The position numbers and the translations under genes are program-made. Of a stretch of DNA of 64,000 nt, positions 46,768 to 58,451 are shown piece by piece; positions within the stretch are counted from its first letter, which is position 1, and each line of letters starts with the position of its first letter. The notes beneath the pieces were generated by a model. It was not told the origin of the DNA. It saw nothing but the letters and a program-made list of their open reading frames with translations, and searched no databases. Source of the DNA: Collybia mongolica (lineage: Eukaryota > Basidiomycota > Agaricomycetes > Agaricales > Clitocybaceae). The stretch covers positions 2,604,001 through 2,668,000 of the forward strand of contig JAAXNY010000004.1 of NCBI GenBank assembly GCA_013420905.1, read 5' to 3'.

Positions 46768-49055
46768 ATGGCCCGTCGGAAACAACTGTCCATTGTCAGT
46801 GATGATTCTGACTCGGAAGCTTGTTCCTCTGGTAGTCTTGATGACTTATTGGCAGGACCTTCAAAACTTGCAACATACAAAAAAGTAAGTTCCCATATGT
46901 GTGTTTCAGAAGCCTGACAAGCAGGACTGTATCTTATAGGCACTATCAGTAGCACAACGCGACCTGCAGTTTTTCCGAGACAAGTGCAAAGAATTGAATA
47001 TCGAAAACAAAGCACTCAAACTTGAGATTACTGAGCTTAAGGAGGCTTTAGAGGCCACGTCAGATGCTGAAACAGACAAGACCGACATTGTAAAGCAAGA
47101 GTTAGCCCTAATCAAGACTCTCGGGAAGAAATATACAACTTTATATGAACCCTTTTCAACATTTTTCAACGACCCACATCTCTTTGTATCACCACGCCCT
47201 AGCCCCACATGTCTACTCCCCGAAAATCGTTTCTGTGGTGACCTTGTGGCACGACGCGATGGATGGCTTGCTCAATTATATGAGTTCCTTCCTGTGCGTT
47301 TTCATATTATGGTGAGAAGCTATGGGAATTTTCATGCAGAGGTTCGTCATCCTTCCATTATCTTTCATTATAATTACATTTTATGCCTAGTTTCGGCTTG
47401 GTGCAGAGGACATGCATAGCGCACTTATGGACAGGTGTCGAAAGGCAGGTCCACGTATAACACACCTGAGTGCCGACTTTTTCAGGCCTGATTTCAAGCG
47501 CGAGTCGGCCCCGGATATATTAAAGTTGATATACTTCCCGCGAGAACTACAGAAGGGTACTGCAAAAAGAGGTCCACCACCAATGCTCCCACCAATACTT
47601 TTCCCTCCACGTGTTCGGCAAAAACAACTTGAAGGATATGAATCAATGCTCTTCCAGTCACCGGAGATTTTCCTAGTAAGTAGTAATTACATATTGGACA
47701 ATATCATCTCTCACGAAAGCTCTCATAGCTTCTGAAGGCTGTCCTGTTTGGGTTAGCCTCACTAGATGGGGAGACAAGTGGCCCGGCCACATACGGAAAA
47801 CAATGGGGCATCAAAGCTCTCGAAGATGTTCCGTTCTATTCAATACCTGTCTTTGCCATGTTGGTATGTTAATTCTGAATTTAAGTCTCGGTTACTGGTT
47901 AAAGTAAACTGTTTAAGTTGGTATTTATTATATCTGAAGACACAGAATTTGCTTCCAAAGGTGCGCGATCAGGCCGAAATTGGGAAGACTACCTCGATTA
48001 TCTTCGACAACAATACCACGCAGCACATGGAAAGGCTGCATTCAATCGCATCATGGACATGTGCCAAGAGATCGTATTCAGCAAGTCTACTACCATGAAT
48101 GAAAAACAGGGCTCAGAATCTCGCGAGCACAAAGTAAATATCAATTGGGACATAGAGGTACAATTCAGCAGTGATGAAGAAACTGCCCATAATCGAGATG
48201 CACCTGATTGGGCATCGAGTGACAACTTGACTGATACGGAATGTGACAAGAGCCGAAATCCAGAAGTATCTGCTCATGCCGGCCTGTCCACCCCACATCA
48301 TACAACACAAACATCCTTTTCCGTTCTCACTGAGCCAACCCCACCCAGACAGGTGCGCAAAAAGCAAGCAAAACAATCAAAACAGAACACACAGCCGAAA
48401 ATCCAATTACTATTCACCCAGCCACCTCCAGCAACACCAACGAAAAGCACACCACCCACTCCCCTTGGGCTCGTGCCAGATCTTAAGAAATTTAGTAGCT
48501 CTGAACACAATTCCCAAAATGAGATGTTGCCAGGTAAACAACACCCGAAAGCAAGGGGCCGCCCAGTATCAAAACTAACACCACATGTGGGTCCCTTGTT
48601 GCCCCCCACCACCTTACCAGTGCCAGCCCCGAAAGAAAATGGTACGTTGTCATCATATGTTACATGAGTAGTATTAAGATATCCTAGTTCCAGCACCACT
48701 CGAGCCTCATCCACCCCCAGCCGTTATACCAAAAAAGAAGGTAAAGATAGCTCAAGCTGCCACAGCTCAGACCCAACCAATAAAACAAGCAAAGGGAAAG
48801 GGGAAAGCAACCACAGCAACAAAACCAAGGATCACTCGACAACACACAACAATCCCTTTCTCTGCTGAAGCCGAACCATCACCACTTACCAAAAACACAG
48901 CAGACATGACTGTACTGCCCCCAGTAGAGGTCCCCGACACAGACTCGAAAATAGTGAAAAGAAAAGCAGTCACAAAATCTGTAACATTTGTGACGGAATC
49001 CAATGCCCCAGCGCCAAAGCGGCGCACACGAGCTGTAAGTGAAATAGTCACCTAA
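46768..49055 (+). CDS. Repeat-associated basidiomycete protein of unknown function
   Basis: Six exons: 46768-46884, 46940-47311, 47391-47675, 47729-47863, 47918-48641, 48688-49055, all with GT-AG introns and consistent phase; about 660 residues. The N-terminus is acidic/Ser-rich (IVSDDSDSEACSSGSLDDLL) and followed by a coiled coil (LQFFRDKCKELNIENKALKL). The middle is a globular part with FRLGAEDMHSALMDRCRKAG, SPEIFLLLKAVLFGLASLDG, TYGKQWGIKALEDVP and IISEDTEFASKGARSGRNWE. The rest is Pro/Lys/Thr-rich and basic, ending RRTRAVSEIVT. I know the central pattern (FR.G..., LFG..S, YG..W, FLLSxDTEFxxxGxxSG) from large repeated families in mushroom genomes, but not a function. It shares orientation and the candidate transposon ends with the transposase. 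Confidence 0.75.
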
Positions 49056-49304
49056 CTGTATATGGTTTACATTGTTCATCTAGACTGCTGGGTAATTACA
49101 TAGTCTTCTACAGAAACATTGGACCAGTTACCATATAATCAGATGTATTTTTTCGAGAATGATATGATTAGCATGCAATAATTTGTCATCCACCAGTCAT
49201 ATCTAATCATGATTATGTCATGACCTGGGTCATAATCCAAGTTTGTAATTATGCTGATCGCTACGGTTTTGAATGATTATTTGTCAGTCCGGGAAAATCC
49301 GACA

Positions 49305-49931
49305 ACATTGTTGTCAATATCAATCAGAATAGTTCTCTCCCTCCTCACAAAAAACTTCCAGGTCTGTACCCCAAGTTCTGGGTGAAATTTACAATGTGTG
49401 TAGAGCCTCACCTCTCCAGAAAACCTGTGAAATTTTGACAGTTTTGGTTTTGCTTGGTGGTTGGGATACGAGGATTTATGAAACAGCTGTAAATCTATAA
49501 TTGAGCCATAAGACCCAATAAAAAGCTCTATGTGTCGGAGTAGTACGCATGCGTCTCCCACTGCACACACTGTAGTGGTCAGCGTTAAAAGAGGCCAGGA
49601 AGACTCACATAAACCGCGCCAGCCTTGGTTGCGGTTGGTGTCACGTGTCACATATGCCATGCGCAAAACACGGACAACGTCAGCGACTCGGCGTCAACAG
49701 TCCACTTCGTTTGCGTTGACACTCTGGTTTTTCTCTCCTGCGACACGATAGCGCCCCTTTCTTGTAACTGACCTCACGATCTTCATCGACAATATCATCA
49801 TGGGTGGAGCGGGTGCGAATATTCAGTGGCTCCCCCTACTACACTGACTAATTTGATATACTTTTTCTTCCATGATATTTGGGCTACTTGTCCATTTTCT
49901 TCGCTCGCCCCACAACCTTCTGAACAATATC
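49305..49931. other. Spacer upstream of ERV14
   Basis: About 630 bp without a gene I can support. An antisense frame of 129 codons (49277-49666) overlaps the candidate transposon end and has no family resemblance. The ERV14 promoter should lie in the last 200 bp. Confidence 0.5.
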
Positions 49932-50549
49932 ATGTTGCCGAAAATAGGCTGGCTGTTTCTCTTCGCAGTTCTTATGGCTGCAGGCTTGCTATTTTGCATG
50001 GTTTTCTTCGTAAGCCACACCGTACCCGACTAAACTTTGGCATACTAATGCTTTCCATACAGATAATTATGTTCTCGGATTTGGAATGCGACTATATCAA
50101 CCCTATAGACCTTTGCAACAAACTTAATCAAGTGTGCCTTTTTATCATATCTTAAACGTTTCATTGACGGAAATGGTAGTTTGTACTCCCAGAAAATATT
50201 GCCCATGCCTTCCTGACACTCCTGTTCCTCCTCTCTGGTCAGTGGATAGCACTCCTGCTCAACGCTCCATTGGTGGTATTCAACGCGAACAAGTGAGCAT
50301 TGCCTATCAATATTATGTCTGAAAATTTCATGCCTCAGTAGAATCCGAAATAAAGCACATATGTATGACGCGACAGAAATTTTTCGAACTCTATCTGGTC
50401 ACAAAAAGGAGAGCTTCATTAAACTCGGTTTCTATCTTCTTTCCTTCTTCTACTACCTCTATCGGTATGTTTTCAGTGATGATTATATCCAGCCGTTTAC
50501 GTTTCATATCTTCAGGATGATCGTGGCTCTCATTGCTGAAAGTGAATGA
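49932..50549 (+). CDS. erv14: ERV14/cornichon, ER cargo receptor for COPII vesicles
   Basis: Cornichon proteins are small ER membrane proteins that load transmembrane cargo into COPII vesicles. Exons read [20 protein letters not shown] (first membrane segment), [40 protein letters not shown] with [18 protein letters not shown] (second segment), [35 protein letters not shown] (third segment) and [10 protein letters not shown]. Introns begin at gtaagc (50012), gtgtgc (50132), gtgagc (50294) and gtatgt (50465). The fourth exon starts at aatccgaaat after a tag acceptor. Length (about 138 residues) and the IFRTL cargo-binding motif match the family. Nothing is broken. Confidence 0.95.
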
Positions 50550-50969
50550 TAAGACCTTAATGGGTAGCTGTATGGAGACTGCTTCACGACACGAGAATAT
50601 ACATTAACGAATGAGAGACAAGAGGTCAATGGACACTAATGTTGTTTAGGGCATTTTTCATCTCAATTCGAATTGTACCGTTTCGCTGCTATCTTTTCAA
50701 CTTAAGGACTCAATTCCGGCAATGGAGCCCGTTCACAACGATTACACAATTACACAACAAAGGAAGTGATCGGACCATGATGATCGGTCGGTATGATTTG
50801 CGTCCCTTCCGTGTTTTTCTCGAGCTTCAAATACCCTCGTTTTCGATCACCAAAGCCTTGCTGTTTCCATTCTATTCCTCTTTTTCCCGTTAAAAGCGGG
50901 AAAATAAATTTTAACAACTCATTAACTTTGCCTTTCCGCCTCTTGGCTCCAATTCAATTTCCAATGGCT

Positions 50970-50990
50970 TCTCTTATATATATACCCCAG
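50970..50990 (+). promoter_or_regulatory. TATA-like element upstream of the expansin-like gene
   Basis: ttatatatatacccc lies about 90-100 bp before the ATG at 51077, a plausible core promoter position for this secreted-protein gene. Confidence 0.45.
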
Positions 50991-51076
50991 GTAAGCCTCA
51001 AAAAATTATTAGCCCCAAACTCAGTCTTTCCATTTAAGCTACCTCTGTCACTCCTTCGATCTACACTCTTGCTATT

Positions 51077-51632
51077 ATGAAGTCTCCCTCCAACCTTGTC
51101 TGCGCCCTCGGAAGCATGTCCCTCTTCATGCTTCCAACCCTCGGTGGTGTTGTGCCTGCCCATGGCTCATATAGCACTCTTCTTACTAGGGCCTCATTTG
51201 GTGGAGAGGTAAGGTATTTTCTAGTTTGAAGTCGTCAATGACATTATCAAAAGGCAACCTACTTCAACGTTGGCCTTGGGGCTTGTGGGAAAATGAATAT
51301 CGACAATGACTTCATTGTAGCCCTCGCCACCCCGACATATGCTCAAGGATCCCATTGTGACAAGGTATTACTTATGTCTCAGCACGGCTTATACCTGACC
51401 GATATCTTCTACAGCGGATCCGCATATCTGACCCGTCTACTGGCAAGACAGCCGTTGCGATGATTCGTGATGCTTGTCCCGGCTGCAGTCCCAGCGACAT
51501 CGGTATGTATTTACTTAACAAGAATCCACCAATAAGTTCTCACCCGCTTCTACAGATATGTCCCCTGCGTTGTTCGAACACTTCCAACCGTTGAGCAGAG
51601 GACGTTTCAATGTCAACTGGTCATTCATTTGA
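51077..51632 (+). CDS. Secreted expansin-like/RlpA-like double-psi beta-barrel protein
   Basis: Four exons: 51077-51208, 51254-51364, 51415-51502, 51556-51632; about 136 residues. The first exon encodes a hydrophobic signal peptide (MSLFMLPTLGGVVPAHG region). The mature part follows the DPBB pattern: ATYFNVGLGACGKMNIDNDF, IVALATPTYAQGSHCDK, IRISDPSTGKTAVAMIRDAC, CPGCSPSDIDMSPALFEHF and a C-terminal VNWSFI. The Asp in DIDMSP corresponds to the conserved barrel Asp. Such proteins (expansin-like, barwin-like, often called rare lipoprotein A-like) act in the wall or apoplast; a non-hydrolytic wall-loosening role is family knowledge, not shown here. Confidence 0.88.
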
Positions 51633-52482
51633 TACTCGGCACCGGCTGCCACAACCATGCCTTTTTGACCATCTATCGTACTACAACTGTTTTGCTCCCG
51701 GTTTGTGGCTGGGATTAGCAGGAATTACATCATGATGTCTGAATATTTAAAAATCAATGCCATTATATCTCCATATATTCTGCCCAATTTTTGATTCTTT
51801 CTTAAACTAAGACTTCTTCAACTTCACGAAATTGTCATCTATACCGACGACCAACAGTGCTTAGCTTCAAAGATATTTTAAATTGCTGTATATCATGATA
51901 ACAATGCAAAGAGAACCAGAATAATGTAGACGTAATTAAATTAAATTAGAATAGGAATGTATGGAGCCACCGACCCATCCTCTCTCCCAAGGAATAGGAG
52001 AAACGACAGTGGGTACTAAGGAGTCCAGATTATTCAGGACATAGCCTGACACTCGAACGACCGCGTGGAGCAACCAACGTAAGCAGGAGCGCAGTCATGA
52101 GCAACATGGGGAAATGATTTGGCCATGCCGCCGCACGAAGGACTGGTGGAAAAAAAAAATGGAGGTTTTATAGTCGAGAGACCGTGGAAAGTTTAGGGCA
52201 GGTAGGGTCATGATTTATGTTATCTCAATAAACTTCAAAGCTTCAGCTTCAAATTTCACCAGACACACTCAGATTAATACCCATTCCAGTTGTAGAGCCG
52301 ACGGATCAGTTACCCAACGCCACATGCCCTAACCCAAAGAGATGCATGCGATTCATCTGCTATGCCCAGGTGCGCCGCATGGTCGCAGTAAACCGTGACC
52401 ATAAACCAAAACAGTTATATAGCCTCCCAAACCCTCCCATCGATAACCGCCCCACCTTTGGTCTCATCAGTATTTATTCACG
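51633..52482. other. Intergenic region
   Basis: About 850 bp without a gene. Contains an A-tract near 52150 and the presumed promoter of the kinase-like gene. Nothing else is recognised. Confidence 0.5.
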
Positions 52483-53586
52483 ATGTCCCTCTATCTTTGT
52501 GTGGACTGTGGCGGTTCCAAAACTTCTGCAGTTATCTGTGATACTAATGGTAACATCATTGGACGAGCTCTTGGGGGGCCGTCCAACTTTGCGTACCTTT
52601 CCCTCGATGCTTTTGTGGCTGCAGTCACTGTAACAGTCACCCTAGCACTCGAGAAGAGTTTATCATCTGATGACGATCCCATAACTCTTCCCCCGACCAA
52701 TGCCACCCCCTTCGCTGCTGCATGGTTTGGCGTTTCTGGAGTTGATTCCCTAGCTGCGGTTGCGGCAATTACACCTGCCCTTTCGAACCTCCTCGGGATT
52801 CCTGAAGGGCCTCGCCTCGCCGTTGCCAATGACACGCATCTTCTCGCAGCCCCCGTCCATATGTATCCTGATATCTCGCATGCAGTAGCCGTGATTGGAG
52901 GTACTGGGTCCATCGCGGTGGCCTTTAAAGAGAATGCAGGAAAATTAGAGGAACTTGGGAGGGTTGGGGGTTGGGGTTGGATCTTGGGGGATGAAGGTGG
53001 CGGTTTTCATGTCGGTAGAGAAGCCATACGCCAAATACTGATGGAGCACGATAAAGCATCCGTCGGTAGCCCTCCTGTACACAGCAAGCTCAAAGATCAA
53101 ATCCTGGGTCTTTTTGGAATTGCGGACGTGATGGAAGTTCTCACCATAATCCATCTTCCAGACCCAGCTGTGAACACCTCACCAAACTCAAACCTACCCT
53201 CCCATCTGTCCATGCCGAGGGAAAAACGTTTGTCATCGTTATCTCCCCTAGTATTCTCTGCAGCTTTCAAGGAAGGCGATACTCTCGCCTTGCGAATTCT
53301 CCGGACCTGCGCAGGACATCTTGCAGAACAGATATCGGTCTTACTTGGTGATAATTTGGAGAAAGCTCCCCATGCAGTCAAAGCACAGGACAGTGTGATA
53401 TCTTTTGGAGGCTCCTTAGTTGGGATAGCGGAGTATCGAAACCTAGTGTTGGAAGATCTTGCCAAGCGGGGGCACGTTTTTCGCTATGTGGACTTTGTGG
53501 AAGATGCAGCGGCAACTGGGGCAATCGGGCTCGTCGCCGGGTTTGTAACGCCGAGAATCACATCAAATAATGCGCACGGACGCTGA
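52483..53586 (+). CDS. N-acetylglucosamine kinase-like protein (BcrAD/BadFG ATPase fold)
   Basis: A single exon of 367 codons, unusual among the intron-rich neighbours. The ASKHA-fold signatures are present: phosphate-1 loop CVDCGGSKTSAVICD (residues about 6-20), a FGVSGVDSL segment (about 85), phosphate-2 loop AVIGGTGSIAVAF (about 137-150), and GGWGWILGDEGGGFHVGREA (about 160-180). The C-terminal DSVISFGGSLVG resembles the adenosine-binding Gly pair. The family includes eukaryotic NAGK, which makes GlcNAc-6-phosphate for amino-sugar salvage; the exact substrate here is inference. No inactivating change is seen. Confidence 0.85.
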   Translation: MSLYLCVDCGGSKTSAVICDTNGNIIGRALGGPSNFAYLSLDAFVAAVTVTVTLALEKSLSSDDDPITLPPTNATPFAAAWFGVSGVDSLAAVAAITPALSNLLGIPEGPRLAVANDTHLLAAPVHMYPDISHAVAVIGGTGSIAVAFKENAGKLEELGRVGGWGWILGDEGGGFHVGREAIRQILMEHDKASVGSPPVHSKLKDQILGLFGIADVMEVLTIIHLPDPAVNTSPNSNLPSHLSMPREKRLSSLSPLVFSAAFKEGDTLALRILRTCAGHLAEQISVLLGDNLEKAPHAVKAQDSVISFGGSLVGIAEYRNLVLEDLAKRGHVFRYVDFVEDAAATGAIGLVAGFVTPRITSNNAHGR

Positions 53587-53749
53587 AGCAAGCGGGGTCT
53601 CGTAATAACTCTCTTTGTATTTCCATTACCAGGGTATCGGCATGTATCCGCGACTAGGTCACATTTTTCGAACCAATACGGTCACGTGTGCCGCTATGCC
53701 TTATCAACCCTCAGTTCCCTAAACCTTCAAAGCCATTCATATTCCCATA

Positions 53750-55357
53750 ATGAACTTTCTCAATCGTTCTTTGCGCATTATACAGCTATTCGCGCTGTTT
53801 TATGTGCTTGTAGCTGTTCTGTACGCTAGTCACTTCCTCCTCGTTTCCCCGCTGTGTGCCGGTTTATCCTTCTTGTTCAACCGTTCCCTGCTGTCGTGGT
53901 ATATCTGGTCACCCTCACTTATAGATACTCCACTGTCCCTCGAAAACGGCGTTGTAGAATGGCAATCCCCGGAAGTTTCTTTGGAACACAACCTCGGACA
54001 TAGGCAACCTATTCTGACAGACGACGATCTCTTCTTGTCTAAAACCCTATCATGTTCTATGCAGCCCAGCAAGACAATCCCATATTTCTATCGAGCCAAT
54101 GGAACTTTCGACCCTGACGATATTACAATTACTACATTAATCACGAGCAATCGTTTCCACGTTTTTCGTCGTTTGGTAGAACGATACCAAGGTTGGTGTC
54201 GCTGACGCGTCTGAATAATACCCTAATAAATATTTTATAGGGCCGATATCCGTGACAATCCATGTCCACAACTCTTCCACTCACCTACAAGATCTGTTGG
54301 ATTCGCTCCACATCTTATATACATCATCAACGACCATGACTACCTATGTTGATGTTCACCTGGTAATCGATTCCTTCGACCGACAATTCAACACGTGGCG
54401 AAATATTTCTCGCCTCTTTGCACGGACCAATTTTGTCCTAATGCTTGATATCGATTTTTACATTTGCACGGATTTTCGTACTGCTATCAGGAAGAACAAG
54501 AGGGTCATGGAAAAACTCCGTGAAGGGGCTGCACTTGTCATTCCAGCCTTCGAATATGTGAAATATGCAGAAGGAGTAGATCAATCTGCATTTCCTCAAG
54601 ACAAACAGGTTTGACTTCGGGCACTAAGATGATCGACTCTAACTGAATCGTATATAAGGCATTATTAGCTCTAGTAAAGTCAAGACGTGTCCATATGTTT
54701 CATGCGTCTTGGGGGCCTGGTCACAATAGCACAGATTACAAGAAATACTATGCGGCGTCGACTGGGGACATCTACAAAGTGACCCAATACCAGTCTGCCT
54801 ATGAACCTTACGTCGTTTTCCAGAAAGAGGGCCCACCATGGTACCATACACAACTTCTCTCCTCAATTTCAATAATTTGATCCTAATTAGCACCCTCAGG
54901 TGCAACGAAAGGTTCATCGGCTATGGTGGTAACAAAGCCGCATGCCTATTTGAAATGTATCTCTCGGGCATGTCATATTATGTACTCATTGACCACTTTA
55001 TTGTTCACCAAAACCACCCCTATGAAGAAACTGTCCGCAAGAACGAGGTCCCCTTCCTCCTTCTTCAAGGTAAAAGAATGCTCACCATACACCCAGCGCA
55101 GATATAACCGCAAGGTCTACTTAGAATTCAAAGAAGAAATGTGCCTTCGGTATTTATCCCATCTTAGTTATACTGACTTTCTGCTAAGGCCCATTGCCAG
55201 CTATCTTAAAAACTATCACGCCAACGGCTTGTTGAACGGGGCCGGCGGACTTAATGCGTATCATGAGTGCAAAGGTATCAAAAGCGTTGCGAGGTTGGCT
55301 GCAGAGGTAGCGCCGCCCTCTCTTCTATTAGATGGCGCATCCTCATCCTGGCATTAG
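53750..55357 (+). CDS. LARGE-type glycosyltransferase (family GT49-like)
   Basis: Five exons: 53750-54191, 54241-54608, 54659-54840, 54900-55045 (approximately), 55094-55357. An N-terminal membrane segment (LFALFYVLVAVLYASHFLLV) makes it a type II membrane protein, probably Golgi. The catalytic region reads DITITTLITSNRFHVFRRLV, PISVTIHVHNS, NISRLFARTNFVLMLDIDFY with a DxD (Asp-Ile-Asp) metal site, LVIPAFEYV, then YEPYVVFQKEGPPW and CNERFIGYGGNKAACLFEMY. The ending RRYNRKVYLEFKEEMCLRYL is also family-typical. The third intron is confirmed because GPPW-CNERF is continuous after splicing. Acceptor sugar is unknown. The last intron has an unusual donor, gtcccc. Confidence 0.87.
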
Positions 55358-55829
55358 ATCCTAAAATAATAAGCTTCCTCGATGGAAAAAATGACCTACA
55401 TGGTTTCGAATAGCCCTGCTACACTGCTCTCATCACGCCCAACAACGATCATGTTGGATCTACTTTTGTTGGGTGTTGGGTTTCTAATGAGAATTTCCGC
55501 TCTCGACTCTCCCCTATTTATCTTCGGACTCTTGCCAAGTTTCTGTTTCTCGCACAAACACTAATATTCTGAGCTATTGGGCGACATATGCATGTGCTTG
55601 TGTGTGTGTGAACTTAAGTTCGGAGGTCGGGCCATCGGGCGGATCACCGGACCGCAAACCCCTTGGCAATACCTAGAGCAATCCTTCATGCTTCCTCATC
55701 ATTCACCACTGCGCTGCATCTAAAAGCGTCATCTAACCATTCTTCACTGAGATAATCTCATTCTAATCAGCAGTAAGTGCAGATCCAATCATAATCGGAC
55801 TATGCTAAATGGGATTCTTAGAGGTCAAC
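55358..55829. other. Intergenic region
   Basis: About 470 bp, no gene seen. A short frame at 55382-55564 has no homology I recognise. Confidence 0.45.
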
Positions 55830-57066
55830 ATGGCACCTCGGATCCTTATTTGTGGTCAGTAAACCTCCACTGTCCGACTGCGATATTGAAGTTTCATGAC
55901 AGAACAAATGGTCTGGGCCCACGAGGATGTAAAGAGACTCCTTGGCAACATCGCCGAAATAATCGTGAGTAGCATCCCTGTACACCCGCCCAATCGTGTA
56001 TTGATCTCTCCCTCTTCCTAGTACATGGACTCACCAAACAGATCCGAGTTTTTGAAGGGGTGCTCTCCGGGCGGCAAATATAATGATATTGTTGGGATAT
56101 ATAGAGAGAATGGATCAGCAGATAAAATTGGTGTCTTCGACAAGGAAATCATCAACGGCCTGCCTCCATCAGTAAAATGGATTGCCCACAACGGTGCGGG
56201 TTATGACCCGGTCGACGTACAGGCGTGTATAGCCAGAGGTATGGCATATATCCCCTTTATCAGCCAGCTCAATAACCCAAGAACATCAGGGATATATCTC
56301 TCCAATACTCCGGGGGCTGTTGATGATGCTACTGCGACTACCGCACTGTATCTCCTAATCTCTACGCTCCGCCAGTATTCAATCGCTGAGCGGTCCCTTC
56401 GCGCCCTCAAATGGAAGCCAAGTGGCCTTTCGACAAAGACCCACGATCTGCCAGGCCGCACGGTCGCGATTCTTGGCCTTGGGGGTATCGGACTGCGCTT
56501 TGCTGAACTTATACAATCATTCCCGATGCGTGTCATCTACCACTCGAGACGGAAGGTCGTTGACGCTCCGGCTTACTGCGAATATTTCGAGAACGTCGAG
56601 GAGATGCTTGCGCAGGCGGATGTCCTAAGCATCCACGTACCTTTAAGAGCAGAGACAGTGGGATTAGTTGGGGAGAAAATGATCAGGGCATTAAAGCCTG
56701 GGGCGATCATCATCAATACCGCGCGCGGCAAGGTCATTGATGAAGACGCTATGATTAAGGCATTGGAAGATGGTCACGTCAGTGAATAGTCTGTTTCCAT
56801 GGCTGTTAAACTCACCACGACTTATACTACGTTAGCTTTCCTCAGTTGGGCTCGACGTTTTCCCGAACGAACCCGAGGTCAATCCTAGACTTCTTGAATT
56901 TCCTCAAATTACTCTGCTGCCGCATATGGGAACTGAAAACCAAGACTCGCAACGGAAGATGGAAGTTCGCGCGCTTACAAATTTGAGAGATTACCTTGTA
57001 GATGGGATGGGCCGCGACTTGGTCATGGAGTTCAAGAATGTGCAGAAGAGGGATGCTAATATGTAA
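55830..57066 (+). CDS. D-isomer 2-hydroxyacid dehydrogenase (glyoxylate/hydroxypyruvate reductase-like)
   Basis: NAD(P)-dependent reduction of a 2-oxoacid such as glyoxylate or hydroxypyruvate is the family reaction. Four exons: 55830-55854, 55903-55964, 56022-56777, 56836-57066. The substrate domain has VKWIAHNGAGYDPVDVQACI and LSNTPGAVDDATA. The Rossmann signature is TVAILGLGGIGLRFAEL (GxGxxG). Further on, ADVLSIHVPLRAETVGLV, GAIIINTARGKVIDEDAMIK (catalytic Arg) and, across the last intron, GHLSSVGLDVFPNEPEVNP (catalytic Glu region). LLPHMGTENQ gives the catalytic His. The ends and order are complete; no defect is seen. Cytosolic location is likely as no signal peptide is visible. Confidence 0.93.
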
Positions 57067-57560
57067 ACTGATATAATATTGGCTAACGCCGTAGATTTTC
57101 AATTCAGATGTTCACAATAGGTACAAGGAGGATAAAATGAATGTCAATTTCCGCTTTTGTTTCCTGTGTATGTGTCGAGCGGACCCCCATCAAAAATGCC
57201 TTGAGGTCAACACAAGGCTTAGTACCAAGTATATACCACGTGCGACGGGCCCCTTCGTCCTTCATCTACACTTTTCAGACATCCATGACAAGCCACCTGA
57301 ACAGTAACGCAACGCCTGAGCGGATAGATACAATGCAACTGGGCACTTCGCCAGTAAGGGGATGGCCCAATGCAATGGCTACCAGTCTTGGGGATTTGTT
57401 CGTAAACCTTTCCACATTTGCAGTTCGTTTCCATTCAGGTTTAGGGCACGCTTAGAAACAGAACTCTTGCAACACTAAACAAGCGGTCGAACGAGTATGT
57501 GGGAGATATGCCTGCAGTAAGAAATTTCCATGATGGGAAGATCGTTGGCGTCGCCTCTGA

Positions 57561-58351
57561 ATGGCCTGTTTCCAGCAATGCACCACTCATGAAATCCAAG
57601 AGCTAAACCAGATTATACGGGAGCACAGCAAGGTGCAGGACGAAAGGCTTGAAAAAGTGAAGAAAACGGCGCAGGATGGCCTGAAATCTCGAATTTCTGA
57701 TCGCCTGAGGTGGGTTGGACAGAGTTTTTTGGCTGTAAGTTCCTGTCTGATGTAACACAGGTGCGAAATTGGTGAGCAGATCAGGTCTGAAGTCGTGACC
57801 CAAGTCAGGCAGCAAGTGGGCATACAAATCACACACTATGTTCCTGTACCACTGGAGCAGCAGGCTCTTGACAACAAAGCACAACTGAAAGAGATTCAAA
57901 CATCTCTAAGGAATTCGTACGCCAACCAAAACCCTTACCTTAGGATGATAATTTTGATGTCCGATTTTCTGCTTCTTTAGAGAAGCCAGAATACGGAATT
58001 CGAGTATCCAATCAACAGATCAAGACGAGCCACTTGCCCCTATCTTGAAAAGGGATGGCACAATCAGCAGCTTGTACCCAGCAGACCTAAGGTCCCTGTT
58101 TTTTTATGAGGGTGAGTGAACAGAGGGGCATGTACAAGGCCACCCGTGACCCATTTGTGATAGATGAAGTGGTGAAGGCACTGGTAGCAGAATATGACCT
58201 TCCATATGACGAGTTGTTTGAAACGAGTTTGAACCGATTCATGAAGTACATGGGTGTGTTGGGGATGGTCATTTATGAATTTTTGAATTTGCTGATTGGG
58301 TATACCTTACTAGGTATCCAATTCGAGTTGAAGATAAACGGCGGTACATAG
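57561..58351 (+). CDS. Coiled-coil protein of a basidiomycete-type orphan family
   Basis: Five exons: 57561-57709, 57761-57916, 57981-58111, 58164-58253, 58314-58351, all phase-consistent; about 187 residues. MACFQQCTTHEIQELNQIIR opens a long helix (DERLEKVKKTAQDGLKSR, then EVVTQVRQQVGIQITHYVPV, PLEQQALDNKAQLKEIQTSL). A conserved-looking C-terminal part follows (DEPLAPILKRDGTISSLYPA, DLRSLFFYEG, LPYDELFETSLNRFMKYMG). I recognise the PLAPxLKxDGTxSxLxPADLRSLF pattern from repeated mushroom proteins but know no function. An upstream exon is possible; the first ATG in frame is preceded by a stop. Confidence 0.6.
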
Positions 58352-58451
58352 TTATTTACGTAAAAGTAGATACAATAATTCGAAAAATCAAATTATGACC
58401 ACTGAGGACCTCAATTCATACTTTATACTAGAGTATTCAATACTAGGAGAA

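Larger units (their letters stand above)
40501..49304 (+). mobile_element. Candidate Plavaka (KDZ) transposon carrying Ras and an accessory gene
   Basis: The left end TGTCGGAAATTTCC and right end TGTCGGATTTTCCC (reverse complement) agree at 10 of 14 positions. Both ends have clusters of short GATTAT/ATAATC motifs (for example ggttatggcccgattatc at about 40537 and ggattatgaccca, reverse complement, at about 49235). Three genes in the same orientation lie between. I could not find a matching target duplication, so the right boundary, and with it the inclusion of Ras and the accessory gene, is an inference. Confidence 0.45.

Noticed and set aside
49277..49666. 129-codon antisense open frame beside the Plavaka right end
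   Set aside because: It crosses the candidate transposon terminus, has no exon structure or recognisable domain, and uses an implausible composition.
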